Positions 53,799 through 62,549 of a stretch of 64,000 nt of DNA are shown here, one piece after another. Location of the stretch: contig JAILDV010000012.1 in assembly GCA_024688885.1 (NCBI GenBank), positions 1 to 64,000 on the forward strand, given 5' to 3'. Positions within the stretch are counted from its first letter, which is position 1, and the number at the start of each line of letters is the position of its first letter. A program made the translations under genes and the position numbers. The notes under the pieces were generated by a model. It worked only from the letters and a program-made list of their open reading frames with translations, was not told where the DNA came from and did not search any database. The DNA is from Bacteroidaceae bacterium (lineage in GTDB: Bacteria; Bacteroidota; Bacteroidia; Bacteroidales; Bacteroidaceae).

Positions 53799-53860
53799 AG
53801 AAGGGTATTATCACTTTTATGGCGAAAAACAAAGAAAAAGACAACTATTTGCAAAACAGA

Positions 53861-53895
53861 AAAAGCCCTAAAGTCGTGTTGACTTCAAGGCTTTG
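53861..53895 (-). terminator. Intrinsic terminator after the FMN reductase gene
   Basis: On the minus strand AAAGCCTTGAAGTC pairs with GACTTTAGGGCTTT around AACAC, then TTTTCTG. Stem sequence matches that at 48441-48478. Confidence 0.8.
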
Positions 53896-53911
53896 TTGGT
53901 TGGGAGTTTCA

Positions 53912-54538
53912 CTACCTGATGAAATTCATCGGGTTCCACGCTTCCCTTTCAGGATACTGAGGAGCACCCTCGGCATGGAGTTTCCTCAACAGGAAAGCCA
54001 TATTATCTGCCAAGGTGCGCATGGTTTGCATGCCTTCTGCATCTTGTGCTGCCTCGCCAGGATCACGACCATAAGCGATGTTCCAATACTGCGATGTCAC
54101 CACAGGCATGTTCATCATCATGAAGGGCATGTTCATCGTCTGGAAAGCTGCCGTAGCACCACCACGACGACACACGGCAATGGCTGCAGCGGGTTTGTTC
54201 ACAAACAACGGACCTGCCGAGAAGAACAGACGCTGCACCAGCGATAAGGCAGCACCCGTTGGTTGTCCATAATACACAGGTGAACCAATGATGAAGCCAT
54301 CACACGTTGCCATCTTCTCCACAATGCGGTTGCACACATCATCATCGAAAGCACAACGTCCCAAACTCTTCGCGCGGCATTGTCCACACGCGATGCAACT
54401 GCGCACAGGCTTCACACCCACCTGCACAATCTCAGCCTCCACGCCATTCTTTTCCAACTGCTTGGCCACCTCACTCAATGCAGCCATTGTATTGCCCTCC
54501 TTATGAGGACCCGCATTCACTAAAAGCACTTTACTCAT
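53912..54538 (-). CDS. Flavodoxin-fold NAD(P)H:FMN reductase (iron-sulfur flavoprotein-like)
   Basis: 208 residues from ATG 54538 (MSKVLLVNAGPHKEGNTMAA); ATG 54550 is an alternative. N-terminal FMN phosphate loop NAGPHKEGNT, cysteine cluster CIACGQCRAKSLGRC (about 49-64) as in iron-sulfur flavoproteins, and GSPVYYGQPTG, the flavin-contact loop typical of the family. It likely reduces quinones or other acceptors in the cytoplasm. A -7 box TAACTTTG lies at 54576-54569. Substrate unknown. Confidence 0.85.
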   Translation of the reverse strand: MSKVLLVNAGPHKEGNTMAALSEVAKQLEKNGVEAEIVQVGVKPVRSCIACGQCRAKSLGRCAFDDDVCNRIVEKMATCDGFIIGSPVYYGQPTGAALSLVQRLFFSAGPLFVNKPAAAIAVCRRGGATAAFQTMNMPFMMMNMPVVTSQYWNIAYGRDPGEAAQDAEGMQTMRTLADNMAFLLRKLHAEGAPQYPEREAWNPMNFIR

Positions 54539-54741
54539 AATCCAACGCATTTTATTCTTATTCAGTTACAAAGTTACACAATTTTTTTATCATCTCTCAT
54601 AAAGCATAGGAAAAATGAAGGTTGGAAGGTATGAAAAGATTTCATGAGGGCATCTTTTTCTGTTTTTGTCCCCTACATGAAACTTCAAAGGAGCTTGTCC
54701 TTCAGATGTATAGCGAGCTATCCTGAATATCCCCTAAAACC

Positions 54742-54932
54742 TGTATTCCACATCCTCCAAGAGTTGTATTTCACATCCTCCAAGACCTATCTTTCATAGC
54801 CACTGAATCATTTAGCGTGAATACTCAATGCACTTTAGCGTGAATACTCAATGCACTTTAGCGTGAATACTCGATGCACTTTAGCGTGAATGGTCAATCG
54901 GCTTTAGCGTGAATGGTCAATCGGGATTAGCA
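54742..54932 (+). repeat. 23-bp tandem repeat array, copy C
   Basis: Units begin at 54742, 54765, 54788, 54811, 54834, 54857, 54880, 54903 and 54926, all exactly 23 bp apart. The first two share CACATCCTCCAAGA, the third is diverged, and from 54811 they read TTTAGCGTGAATACTCAATG plus CAC. Unit sequence differs from arrays A and B, but the period is the same. It precedes a promoter and two HU-related genes. The rest of the gap, 54551-54741 and 54933-54988, shows no gene. Confidence 0.88.
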
Positions 54933-54988
54933 TTATTACCCTTTAGAGGATGTGAGCGAGGGGGAATTGTGGATATTTGCAGGAAAGA

Positions 54989-55020
54989 GTTGTGGATATG
55001 AAAGGGATTGTTTACCTTTG
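54989..55020 (+). promoter_or_regulatory. Promoter of the HU-related pair
   Basis: GTTG at 54989-54992, 20-nt spacer, TACCTTTG at 55013-55020, about 70 bp before the ATG at 55092. Confidence 0.65.
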
Positions 55021-55091
55021 CAAAGCGAAGGGAAGAACAGATGGCGAGAGGAAGAATTGTTATACACTTCATAAATAAGGAGAAAAGAATT

Positions 55092-55493
55092 ATGGGAGGA
55101 CTCAAGTATCGGGTAAAGAAGGTGAACATGAAACTGAACACGGGTGACGTGGATGGGTACAAAGTGCAATTGGTGTCTTTTCCTGTCATCAAAGAGAAGC
55201 AACTGATGAAATACATCACGAAGTCATCAAACGTGCCAGAGAGCATGATAAAGGCATGTGCGATGGCGATGGTGGAGGCCATCAACTACTTTGTCATCAA
55301 CGGACATCGGGTGGAGTTTGATTCTTTCGGAGATTTTCATTTGAAGGTGGAAAGCACGTGTGTGGACACACCTGAGGAATGTGTGGCAGAAACCGTGGTG
55401 GGAACGCAACTCTGCTTCACACCAAGCACTGCCATCAAGGATATGTTGAACATGGCACCAATGGTCAAAGATAAAACGTTAAGTGTCAAATAG
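55092..55493 (+). CDS. HU-related DNA-binding protein
   Basis: 133 residues from ATG 55092 (MGGLKYRVKKVNMKLNTGDV); the frame is open to 55008 but that lies inside the promoter. HU-related family: helical region SMIKACAMAMVEAINYFVIN and beta-arm start GHRVEFDSFGDFHLKVEST. Same length as the protein at 35589, with low sequence identity by eye. Fourteen bases separate it from the next family member, so they form an operon. Confidence 0.82.
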   Translation: MGGLKYRVKKVNMKLNTGDVDGYKVQLVSFPVIKEKQLMKYITKSSNVPESMIKACAMAMVEAINYFVINGHRVEFDSFGDFHLKVESTCVDTPEECVAETVVGTQLCFTPSTAIKDMLNMAPMVKDKTLSVK

Positions 55494-55507
55494 AAAGGAA
55501 AAGAATA

Positions 55508-55942
55508 ATGAGTATATTATCACAAAGACCAAAGGGTGCCATCAAGATGTACCCTGAAAAAGTGAAACTGCATTACTTGGATGGTCGCCCCGAAAAGTAT
55601 CGCCTGCATGAGGTGAAGCAACGACCTATCAAGGAAAAAGATGTCATTGCGTATGCGTCACAAGTGGCATGCGTGCCCAAAAGTGCCCTCATCATGGCAC
55701 AAGGAGCGCTTTTCGATGCCATCAAATATTTCTGTGTCAATGGGCATGCGGTGCAAGTGCCTTATCTGGGCACCTTCAGCGTGCAACTGAACTGTGAAGT
55801 GACAGAAACAGCAGCTGAAGCCAACGAGTACAGTGTTAAGCAACGTCGCATCCGTTTTTTCCCGAAGGCTGAACTGAAAAATATGTGCAGCAGAGACAAC
55901 ATCCGCATTGACATCGAAGACATCTTAGGACTGAAGAAATAA
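55508..55942 (+). CDS. HU-related DNA-binding protein
   Basis: 144 residues. Same architecture as the gene before it: KEKDVIAYASQVACVPKSAL, IMAQGALFDAIKYFCVNGHA and the beta-arm VQVPYLGTFSVQLNCEVTE, ending in RIRFFPKAELKNM. Probably binds DNA, perhaps as a heterodimer with its neighbour (inference). A two-way terminator follows before the convergent gldN. Confidence 0.82.
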   Translation: MSILSQRPKGAIKMYPEKVKLHYLDGRPEKYRLHEVKQRPIKEKDVIAYASQVACVPKSALIMAQGALFDAIKYFCVNGHAVQVPYLGTFSVQLNCEVTETAAEANEYSVKQRRIRFFPKAELKNMCSRDNIRIDIEDILGLKK

Positions 55943-55990
55943 TCTGTTTACTAACTCACAACTAACAGCAAAGATTTGCTGACGATAAAG

Positions 55991-56041
55991 AACATGACAG
56001 CATCCAACCGTATCAAACGGCTGGATGCTGTATGTTTTTAT
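55991..56041. terminator. Two-way terminator between HU-related genes and gldN
   Basis: CAGCATCCAACCG (55998-56010) pairs with CGGCTGGATGCTG (56018-56030), one mismatch, extended by AACAT/ATGTT and a T run on the plus strand. Confidence 0.8.
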
Positions 56042-56099
56042 TTGACAAACGTCGAGCTATAAGACCGTAGGCCAAATGTGAATTGTCAAATTGTGAATT

Positions 56100-57230
56100 C
56101 TAATGTCTTTGTCTTCTCACAGACACACGTGGGGCACCATTGCCACCACCGGATGAGCTGCCACCCGACTTCTCCTTCTTGCTTGAAGAGGCAGCGCGAC
56201 GACTGGAACGTGCTGCAGAAGAGGAAGCCTCTGCTGCCTTTCTGGCTTTCTTGCCCTTGAGATTGAGGGCTGCAATAGAATCACGACGTGCCTGTTCAAC
56301 AGAGTCAACAGGAGTGCTCCAGATGTGCTCTTCGAAATCTGTCATCTGCTTCTCGATGCGGTTCTGCTCCTTCTTCAGAAGAGAATCTGTGGCGCATAAT
56401 TCCTGCAGAGACTTGTTCTGCATGTTGGTGGTCATGTAGATGGTACCTTTATAGTGGTTGGTGGAGAAGAAGTCATCCATAGACATGCGGGCAGCATTGT
56501 TGAGGTTGCTGGTCATCACGTCCTGACCACTGAGGTAATTCTTGACATCATCATATTTTACCCAGAAGAGCGGGAACTTCTGCACGTTCTGGTTCTGCAC
56601 ATCTTCTTCTTCCCCGTCTTCACTCACGTAACTTCTGACATAAAATTCCTCGGGAGCACGATGCAACACAGGGCAAAGCGCCACGATGCGGCTATGATAG
56701 GTTGCCGTATTCTGGTCATAGTAAGAACTTTCCTTCACGTAGTAGCTGAGCACCTCTGCAGAAGGAATGTCAGCTTGATTCACCTTGATGCTATTACCAT
56801 CCACTTCGTATGGGATTTTCTGCCGATCCAGCATATCCTTGAAGTGCATGCGGTTGCTCTGCTGAAAATTCTCCAGACCGTCCAATTGATAGTCGTAAGC
56901 AGGAATCTTGCCAGTGTTGAGCAACTTGAAGAGCAGGGTGAAGAGGTTCATCTGTCCACCTTGTGGCTCTACAGGATAGTAAAGCGCAGCGTTCTCGTCC
57001 TTGGTGAGGTCGATGGAACGGTAGATGTCACGTCGCCAACTGGGATCTTCGGGCACATCTACAGCAGTAGGGAACATAAGGCTTGCACGATCCATACCCA
57101 CAGCTGTTGAATTTGCATTATTCCTGACAGCAGTAGGACGGTTATTGTTCTGCACTCGGCTCTTCTGTGGCTGGGCAACCATCGTGCCAACCATGCAGAA
57201 TGATAATAATATGAATAAAACCTTTTTCAT
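56100..57230 (-). CDS. gldN: Type IX secretion/gliding protein GldN (PorN)
   Basis: 376 residues. Signal peptide (MKKVLFILLSFCMVGTMVAQ). The core has the GldN/PorN pattern: VPEDPSWRRDIYRSIDLTKD, ENAALYYPVEPQGGQMNLFT, LFKLLNTGKIPAYDY and LCPVLHRAPEEF. The last 50 residues are a basic Ser/Arg/Lys-rich tail followed by GGSSSGGGNG. GldN/PorN forms periplasmic rings with the GldK/PorK lipoprotein in the type IX secretion apparatus. Last gene of the operon. Confidence 0.93.
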   Translation of the reverse strand: MKKVLFILLSFCMVGTMVAQPQKSRVQNNNRPTAVRNNANSTAVGMDRASLMFPTAVDVPEDPSWRRDIYRSIDLTKDENAALYYPVEPQGGQMNLFTLLFKLLNTGKIPAYDYQLDGLENFQQSNRMHFKDMLDRQKIPYEVDGNSIKVNQADIPSAEVLSYYVKESSYYDQNTATYHSRIVALCPVLHRAPEEFYVRSYVSEDGEEEDVQNQNVQKFPLFWVKYDDVKNYLSGQDVMTSNLNNAARMSMDDFFSTNHYKGTIYMTTNMQNKSLQELCATDSLLKKEQNRIEKQMTDFEEHIWSTPVDSVEQARRDSIAALNLKGKKARKAAEASSSAARSSRRAASSSKKEKSGGSSSGGGNGAPRVSVRRQRH

Positions 57231-57293
57231 AATTCGAGACTTTATTTATCGCCTTTGGAAGACGAATAGAAAATCGCCCAGCGCGTGGGCTGG

Positions 57294-58856
57294 TTAGTTT
57301 ATAATGACCTCCACTGGAGTTTTCAAAGTTCGTTCTATGCCATCAGGACCCACTACACGGATTTCGCTGATGTTGAAAAGTTTGCCTCTTGTGAGAGAAC
57401 GGATACGGGCAAGCTGATTGGAGGTGAAGGAAGCAGAGTTGCTGACTTCCGGCACCACGTTACCCATATTATCCATAAAGCGTGCCTGGAAACCAATCAC
57501 CCGGAAAGAGATGTTGAGCAATCCGTCATCAATGGCAGCTCCAATGCCCCCTGCAGCCACAAGAGCTTGCTTGGAGATGCGCCCACCCCTGAAGCGGTTG
57601 GTGCTTCCCTTGCCGTCTGGAACATCGATGAAGCCTGTTGGGTCGGGAAGTTTGCGCACATTGAACGTGAACTTACCCATCTCTTGCGAGCGACCTTCAT
57701 TCTGTGCTGTAACGGTGAAAGTGACGGCATTCTCGCCTATTTGTGAGGGCACAGCCACATAGTTGCCCCCATCTTTATGGGTGAGCGTTCCATTGTTCAT
57801 GGAGAGGCTGATGCGGTTGTTGGGAATGCCCGGCACACTGACACTGATGGGGTTCTGATAACCCGCATAGAGCACATTCATCATGGTGGCACTCACTGTT
57901 GCCGATGGCTCCACCACCGTGTAGGGCTGAGAGAACTCGCGACGAATGGTCTCGCCATTACCGTTCTTCATCACAAGGTAACCTTTGAGGGTGAAGTCGC
58001 CTGTGGAGCCACAAATGGTCTCATAGCGTCCATTCTCTGATTTCAGTAGGGTGTTGCCCACATAAATCTCAGGGCGTTGTGTGGTATCGACAGCCGCCAT
58101 AATGATTTGAGCGGAGAATTTTCCACCACGCACAACTGTCTGTGCACTTGGAATCACCAATGCCTGAATTTCGTTCACACGCACATCCTTCACGTCGATG
58201 TTGGCAACCAACTGATGAAGCATCTCGCCTTCAGCATGACGCACATCTGTCTGGAGCTTCGTGAGCAGTGTGACAGCAGCGGCCACGGGGGTGTTCTCGA
58301 ACATATACTCCTGCCAGTTCTTGCCCTGCAATTTGGCTTTCTTAGGCACATCAGTGGAAAGGTTGGAACGAATAATCTTCTTCTGTCCCTCATCGTTAAT
58401 CATGGCAGTGATGCCTTCACGATAGGTCTCTATCGCCTTCTTCAGCTGGCCACCTTTGCCCACACCCGATGCGAGCATGACATGAGTGGCTGCTTCAAGG
58501 TTGTCACGTCCTTCTATGTTGTTGATGTCTGCATCGCTGCCATCAGCTTCACGCACAATCTCCCACTTCAAGTTCTCAGCAAGCGTGTAGAGCGAGTCGG
58601 ACATCTTGCGAACCTGCTGAGCTTTCTCATACCACTGGCGTGTCTTCTCTGGATTCTGCTTCATGGCATCCTCCAGTTGCTTGTAAATCGCCTCGTTCTG
58701 TGTGGCAGAGTTTGTCTTGGTGCGATTCAGACCTTCGTCCACGAGTTTGAAGCCTTCGAGCACATCGGATGAGACGTTGAGCGCCAGCATTGCCATGAGC
58801 ACAACGTACATCAGATTGATCATCTTCTGACGTGGAGTTAATTTCTTACGTATCAT
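57294..58856 (-). CDS. gldM: Type IX secretion motor component GldM (PorM)
   Basis: 520 residues from ATG 58856 (MIRKKLTPRQKMINLMYVVL); the open frame extends to 58901 but the conserved start is here. One N-terminal membrane segment (MINLMYVVLMAMLALNV) and a long periplasmic part of several beta domains (about 220-520; SVPGIPNNRISLSMNNG, FRGGRISKQALVAAGGIGA). GldM spans the periplasm and, with GldL, forms the proton-driven motor of type IX secretion. It lies 63 bp before gldN. Confidence 0.95.
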   Translation of the reverse strand: MIRKKLTPRQKMINLMYVVLMAMLALNVSSDVLEGFKLVDEGLNRTKTNSATQNEAIYKQLEDAMKQNPEKTRQWYEKAQQVRKMSDSLYTLAENLKWEIVREADGSDADINNIEGRDNLEAATHVMLASGVGKGGQLKKAIETYREGITAMINDEGQKKIIRSNLSTDVPKKAKLQGKNWQEYMFENTPVAAAVTLLTKLQTDVRHAEGEMLHQLVANIDVKDVRVNEIQALVIPSAQTVVRGGKFSAQIIMAAVDTTQRPEIYVGNTLLKSENGRYETICGSTGDFTLKGYLVMKNGNGETIRREFSQPYTVVEPSATVSATMMNVLYAGYQNPISVSVPGIPNNRISLSMNNGTLTHKDGGNYVAVPSQIGENAVTFTVTAQNEGRSQEMGKFTFNVRKLPDPTGFIDVPDGKGSTNRFRGGRISKQALVAAGGIGAAIDDGLLNISFRVIGFQARFMDNMGNVVPEVSNSASFTSNQLARIRSLTRGKLFNISEIRVVGPDGIERTLKTPVEVIIN

Positions 58857-58956
58857 AATATCATTTACAATTTGACGATTTACAATTGACAATTTCACCA
58901 AGTGGCGTGTTCATCGCAACAGCTTTCATTGTGCATTGTAAACGGTGCATTGTACA

Positions 58957-59787
58957 TTAGGCAATCTTCATCTTCAAGGCTTCAACCATCTTGGCATAGA
59001 CCTCATTGAGTTCCTGGAGCTGACCGGCAAGCTTGCGTGTCTGCTCGTTCACCTCGTCGATAGTGGCAGACTGTGTGCCAACGCTCTTGAGCTGCATCTC
59101 ATAGAAACGGTTGATACCCGTGAGGGTGCGGTTCATGTTCTCCATCTCCTCGGAGTCGCGAGTGAGACGCGCGCTCTGCTCTGCCACCTCCTTGAGGGTG
59201 TCGGTGAGTTCGGTCAGCTGCTCCACATAAGCCTTGGTTGCCTCCTGCATCTCTGGTGCCATGCTCTGGAACTGAGCTGAACGGAACACAGGAGCAGAAG
59301 AGATATTCTCTGCCAACTGAGCAGCATCGACAGGAGCTGAAGGCTGAACGCTCTCACCTGTTGACTCAGCATTACCAGAGCCGCCATTGATGACGATGGT
59401 GCCTCCAGCAGGCACGCCACCACCAATCACAACGGTGCCACCAGCAGGAGCATTCGCCATACCTGTAGCTGCATTTGCCAAGGCTGCAACAGTTTCTTCT
59501 GAGAGAGCCGTATTGGTTTGTGCTGCAATAGCTGCATTTTCAGCCACCTCCTCAGCCAATTCCTGTGCATCCATACTCTCCTGAGGTTCGAAACCTGCCA
59601 AGAAGAACACGATGACCTCAGTGCCCATACCGAGCCAAAGCATGATGTCTGCTCCATCCATATGGGTGAGCTTGAAGAGGGCACCTGCAATCACGACGGA
59701 TGCACCCCAACTGTATGCATAATTCAAGAAAGTCTGACCGCGCTTCGTACGGAGCCACTTCTGTATGCCTGTATATTGTGTTGCCAT
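58957..59787 (-). CDS. gldL: Type IX secretion motor component GldL (PorL)
   Basis: 276 residues. Two membrane segments near the N-terminus (SWGASVVIAGALFKLTHM; ADIMLWLGMGTEVIVFFLAG), the conserved GldL core with FEPQ after them. The middle is Ala/Gly/Val-rich low complexity (AGGTVVIGGGVPAGGTIVIN) and the C-terminus a long coiled coil (about 190-276). It forms the cytoplasmic-membrane stator of the type IX motor with GldM. A palindromic repeat element separates it from gldK. Confidence 0.94.
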   Translation of the reverse strand: MATQYTGIQKWLRTKRGQTFLNYAYSWGASVVIAGALFKLTHMDGADIMLWLGMGTEVIVFFLAGFEPQESMDAQELAEEVAENAAIAAQTNTALSEETVAALANAATGMANAPAGGTVVIGGGVPAGGTIVINGGSGNAESTGESVQPSAPVDAAQLAENISSAPVFRSAQFQSMAPEMQEATKAYVEQLTELTDTLKEVAEQSARLTRDSEEMENMNRTLTGINRFYEMQLKSVGTQSATIDEVNEQTRKLAGQLQELNEVYAKMVEALKMKIA

Positions 59788-59788
59788 A

Positions 59789-59966
59789 AAGACCCCTCCC
59801 CCGCCTCCCCTGAATGGGAGGAGTAGAATGTTTTGTGGGGGAGAATTCTACTTACTATTTATTGACTATATTTATTATCTCTTATTGACTATTCTTACTT
59901 TTCATCACTCAACACCCCGTATGGTCTCCCTCCCCATTACGGGGGAGGGCTGGGGAGAGGGTCTTC
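59789..59966. repeat. 178-bp GC-rich inverted-repeat element between gldK and gldL
   Basis: Ends AAGACCCCTCCCCC (plus strand, 59789 on) and GGGGGAGGGCTGGGGAGAGG followed by GTCTT (to 59966) are imperfect inverted repeats of about 38 bp; the interior is AT-rich. It belongs to the same CTCCCC/GGGGAG family seen in recO and thrA, here filling the entire gldK-gldL gap inside an operon. Confidence 0.6.
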
Positions 59967-59967
59967 C

Positions 59968-61401
59968 CTATTTCTTAGCCTTCGAAGCCGTACCCAATTG
60001 CGACCTCACGCATCGGAAGCCCACGAAAGAACGTCCCACATTCTGATACTCATACGAGCGCCATGCACTCTTAATGAAACTTTCAGGGTCTTTCCATGAA
60101 CCACCACGCACACTCTTCTTCTTCAACGCGTATGGGTCTTCCTTTGCCGCATTGTAGGTGAGTGTCGGGTTCATATCGCTCATGGAGAGTACGCCTGCCT
60201 CGGTATAGACGGTGCTTGTCCACTCTGCTACATTACCTGCCATGTCGTAAAGACCATTGGAGTTGGCGCTGTAGATACCCGTCTTGGAGGTGATGAGGTT
60301 ACCATCCTTCGTGTAGTTGCCTCGGTCGGGCTTGAAGTTGGCATAGAAGCATCCCTTGTCGCTCGACACACCATCCTGCTGCCAAGGCAGTTCATTGCCA
60401 TCCTTACCACGGGCGGCAAACTCCCATTCTGCCTCGGTAGGCAGACGGTAGCGCTGCACAAACTTTGCCTGTGGGCCCAAACCCTTCAGGAGGAAGTCGG
60501 TACGCCAGTTGCAGAACGCATTTGCCTGCTCCCAGTTCACACCCACCACGGGGTATTCGTTATAGTTGGAATGGGTGAAGTAAAGGCGCATGTACACCTC
60601 ATTCTCCGCATTCTGGAAGTCGTTAATCCAGCAAGTGGTGTCAGGATACACATTCACGATGTAGGTGTTGACAAAATCCCACATGCTGCTGAGCGGACGC
60701 GTGATGGTCTCACGATGAATGATGCCATCATCATCCACGTATGCCGTGTCCTTCGAAATCATCACCACCTCATTGGGATCAGTCTCAAAGTCTGTGTTGA
60801 GATTACGCTCATTAGGGTCAAGGCGATACTTGCGCTTGGCAGCCATCACATAGTCGAACACCTCATAGCGGTAGTTCAGCTGCTTTACATCCAGCATCTT
60901 CTCCCCCGTCACAGGGTGATAGGTATAGACACTCTCCATCGCACGTTCCTGGTCTTCATCAGGATTGCGAGGCAAAGCTTTGTTCCAGTTCAGATGAGGG
61001 GTGACTGGCTCACCATACTTGTCCTCCTCAATCTTGTAGCTCTCGTCGCCCCCATAAGCAGGGTCAGCCAGACGTTCACGGATGATGGAGTCACGTACCC
61101 AATAGACAAACTGACGATACATGGAGTTGGTCACCTCCTTCTCATCCATCCAGAAGGCATCCACGCTGATGTCCCTCGTAGGCACATCCTTGCCCCACAG
61201 GCTGTCGGTCTTATCCGTACCCATCTTGAGGCTACCACGCTTCACTAACACCATGCCATAAGGTGCCGGTTCCGACATGGACGTGCCACCGACACCAGTC
61301 ACTTCGCCACCTGACGCATTCGAACCTCCCTTGCTCGAAAAGCAGGAAGCCACCGCCAAGGCGAAGACCACTGTACCTATAGCAAACAATAATTTTTTCA
61401 T
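59968..61401 (-). CDS. gldK: Type IX secretion lipoprotein GldK (PorK)
   Basis: 477 residues from ATG 61401. Lipoprotein signal peptide MKKLLFAIGTVVFALAVASC with lipobox cysteine 20. The body is a formylglycine-generating-enzyme-like (SUMF1) fold without enzymatic role in this family: VDAFWMDEKEVTNSMYRQF, YRLPTEAEWEFAARGKDGNE, GLYDMAGNVAEWTSTVYTEA and KSVRGGSWKDPESFIKSAWR. With GldN it builds the ring on the inner side of the outer membrane. The open frame to 61446 is not conserved. Confidence 0.95.
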   Translation of the reverse strand: MKKLLFAIGTVVFALAVASCFSSKGGSNASGGEVTGVGGTSMSEPAPYGMVLVKRGSLKMGTDKTDSLWGKDVPTRDISVDAFWMDEKEVTNSMYRQFVYWVRDSIIRERLADPAYGGDESYKIEEDKYGEPVTPHLNWNKALPRNPDEDQERAMESVYTYHPVTGEKMLDVKQLNYRYEVFDYVMAAKRKYRLDPNERNLNTDFETDPNEVVMISKDTAYVDDDGIIHRETITRPLSSMWDFVNTYIVNVYPDTTCWINDFQNAENEVYMRLYFTHSNYNEYPVVGVNWEQANAFCNWRTDFLLKGLGPQAKFVQRYRLPTEAEWEFAARGKDGNELPWQQDGVSSDKGCFYANFKPDRGNYTKDGNLITSKTGIYSANSNGLYDMAGNVAEWTSTVYTEAGVLSMSDMNPTLTYNAAKEDPYALKKKSVRGGSWKDPESFIKSAWRSYEYQNVGRSFVGFRCVRSQLGTASKAKK

Positions 61402-61457
61402 TCTATTATATGTTTTGTGTATATTTTCCACTTGATGAACTGTCAACTCTCAACTTC

Positions 61458-62402
61458 CTACAGCCACCTCACACTCTGGTGCTTGTTCCTTCCCTTCTTG
61501 AAGAGGTCGAGGTCTGTCTGGTAGCTCAACACCACCTCATGGCTTCCGTGAACCAATCCCACCCCCGAAGTGTACATCTGATAGCTGTATCCCAGATTGA
61601 CACCGTGAAACATGCCTCCGACAAGGAATGTCACCGAGACATTGGGGCTGTATCCCACACCTCCATAGAACTTCTTCTCATCACGTTCATAAGCCACCTT
61701 GCACTGCACATCTTCCCTCCACGTATCCATATCCGACTGTACCAAGAAGGATGGTTGCAACGATAATAACGAATTTTTCAACTTAATATTGCCTCCTCCC
61801 ATCAAATAATACACTCTCGGCACTTCCACCTCATACCTTTGCTCTAACAAAAGCGTAGGTGCCAATAAGTGTTGCGACGAGACTCCCAACCATAGTTTTG
61901 GATGATAGTAGTAGAGACCTACGCCCATATCCACCTTCGTGCCTTTTACCTCAGAAGAGGGAACAGCCGGATCACTGTTGTCTTCCATCTTCACACTTTT
62001 CATGCTCATCCGCTCGCTCATCAGCACGCCCTGCACACCCAGTGCCAACCTGCCCCGCTTACTCAACTTCACGTTGTAGGCATACTGCAACCCGATTCGA
62101 TTCGTATTGAACACACCCGCATTGTCATTAAGAAAACTGAGACCTGCCCCATGATGAGCATTCAGGAAATACACAGGCATGTCAGCACTCACAAACAATG
62201 ACGCAGGTGTTTCGTCATACCCCATCATCTGCATCGAATACGTAGCAGCCACGTTCAAGTTGCCATCAGTGCCCGACACAGCAGGATTGTAAAACGACTT
62301 GAGGGTTGTGTAGTCCGAAAACTGCACATCCCATTGTGCTCTCACCTCCAGCATCGCTACAGCAAAGAGAGCCGACAACACGAAAATTCGTCTATTCATC
62401 AC
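61458..62402 (-). CDS. porP: Type IX secretion outer-membrane protein PorP (SprF family)
   Basis: 314 residues; ATGs at 62402 and 62399. Signal peptide MMNRRIFVLSALFAVAMLEV, then QWDVQFSDYTTLKSFYNPAV, the PorP/SprF N-terminal signature. The rest is a beta barrel (GAGLSFLNDNAGVFNTNRIG, VSVTFLVGGMFHGVNLGYSY). In several species PorP is part of the outer-membrane side of the secretion machine and some homologues anchor cargo. First gene of the porP-gldK-gldL-gldM-gldN operon. Confidence 0.93.
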   Translation of the reverse strand: MMNRRIFVLSALFAVAMLEVRAQWDVQFSDYTTLKSFYNPAVSGTDGNLNVAATYSMQMMGYDETPASLFVSADMPVYFLNAHHGAGLSFLNDNAGVFNTNRIGLQYAYNVKLSKRGRLALGVQGVLMSERMSMKSVKMEDNSDPAVPSSEVKGTKVDMGVGLYYYHPKLWLGVSSQHLLAPTLLLEQRYEVEVPRVYYLMGGGNIKLKNSLLSLQPSFLVQSDMDTWREDVQCKVAYERDEKKFYGGVGYSPNVSVTFLVGGMFHGVNLGYSYQMYTSGVGLVHGSHEVVLSYQTDLDLFKKGRNKHQSVRWL

Positions 62403-62460
62403 CTATAAATAACTCAGTTTTCCCCTTTTTATTGTGCAAGAAAAGGAAAAGTTTACCTAT

Positions 62461-62500
62461 AAAAAAAGGAAGCCCTGGATTCACATCCCAGACTCCCAAC
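62461..62500 (-). terminator. Possible attenuator in the T9SS operon leader
   Basis: On the minus strand GTTGGGAGTCTGGGATGTGA then ATCCAGGGCTTCC folds into a bulged stem (GGGAGT/GCTTCC with CTGG/CCAG above) directly followed by TTTTTTT. It lies between the -7 box at 62557 and the porP start at 62402, so it would stop transcription before the operon. Confidence 0.45.
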
Positions 62501-62549
62501 TAAAAAACAGAGTTAGTTAATATATAATAATAGGTACTTATGTAGATTG

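Noticed and set aside
53687-53854. Long N-terminal extension of the small T9SS-tailed protein
   Set aside because: It crosses the -7 box and the shared motif; the signal peptide begins at the ATG at 53686.
59968-61401. Reading GldK as a formylglycine-generating enzyme
   Set aside because: The lipobox, the operon with gldL/M/N and overall layout fit the structural GldK/PorK lipoprotein, which has the fold without that role.
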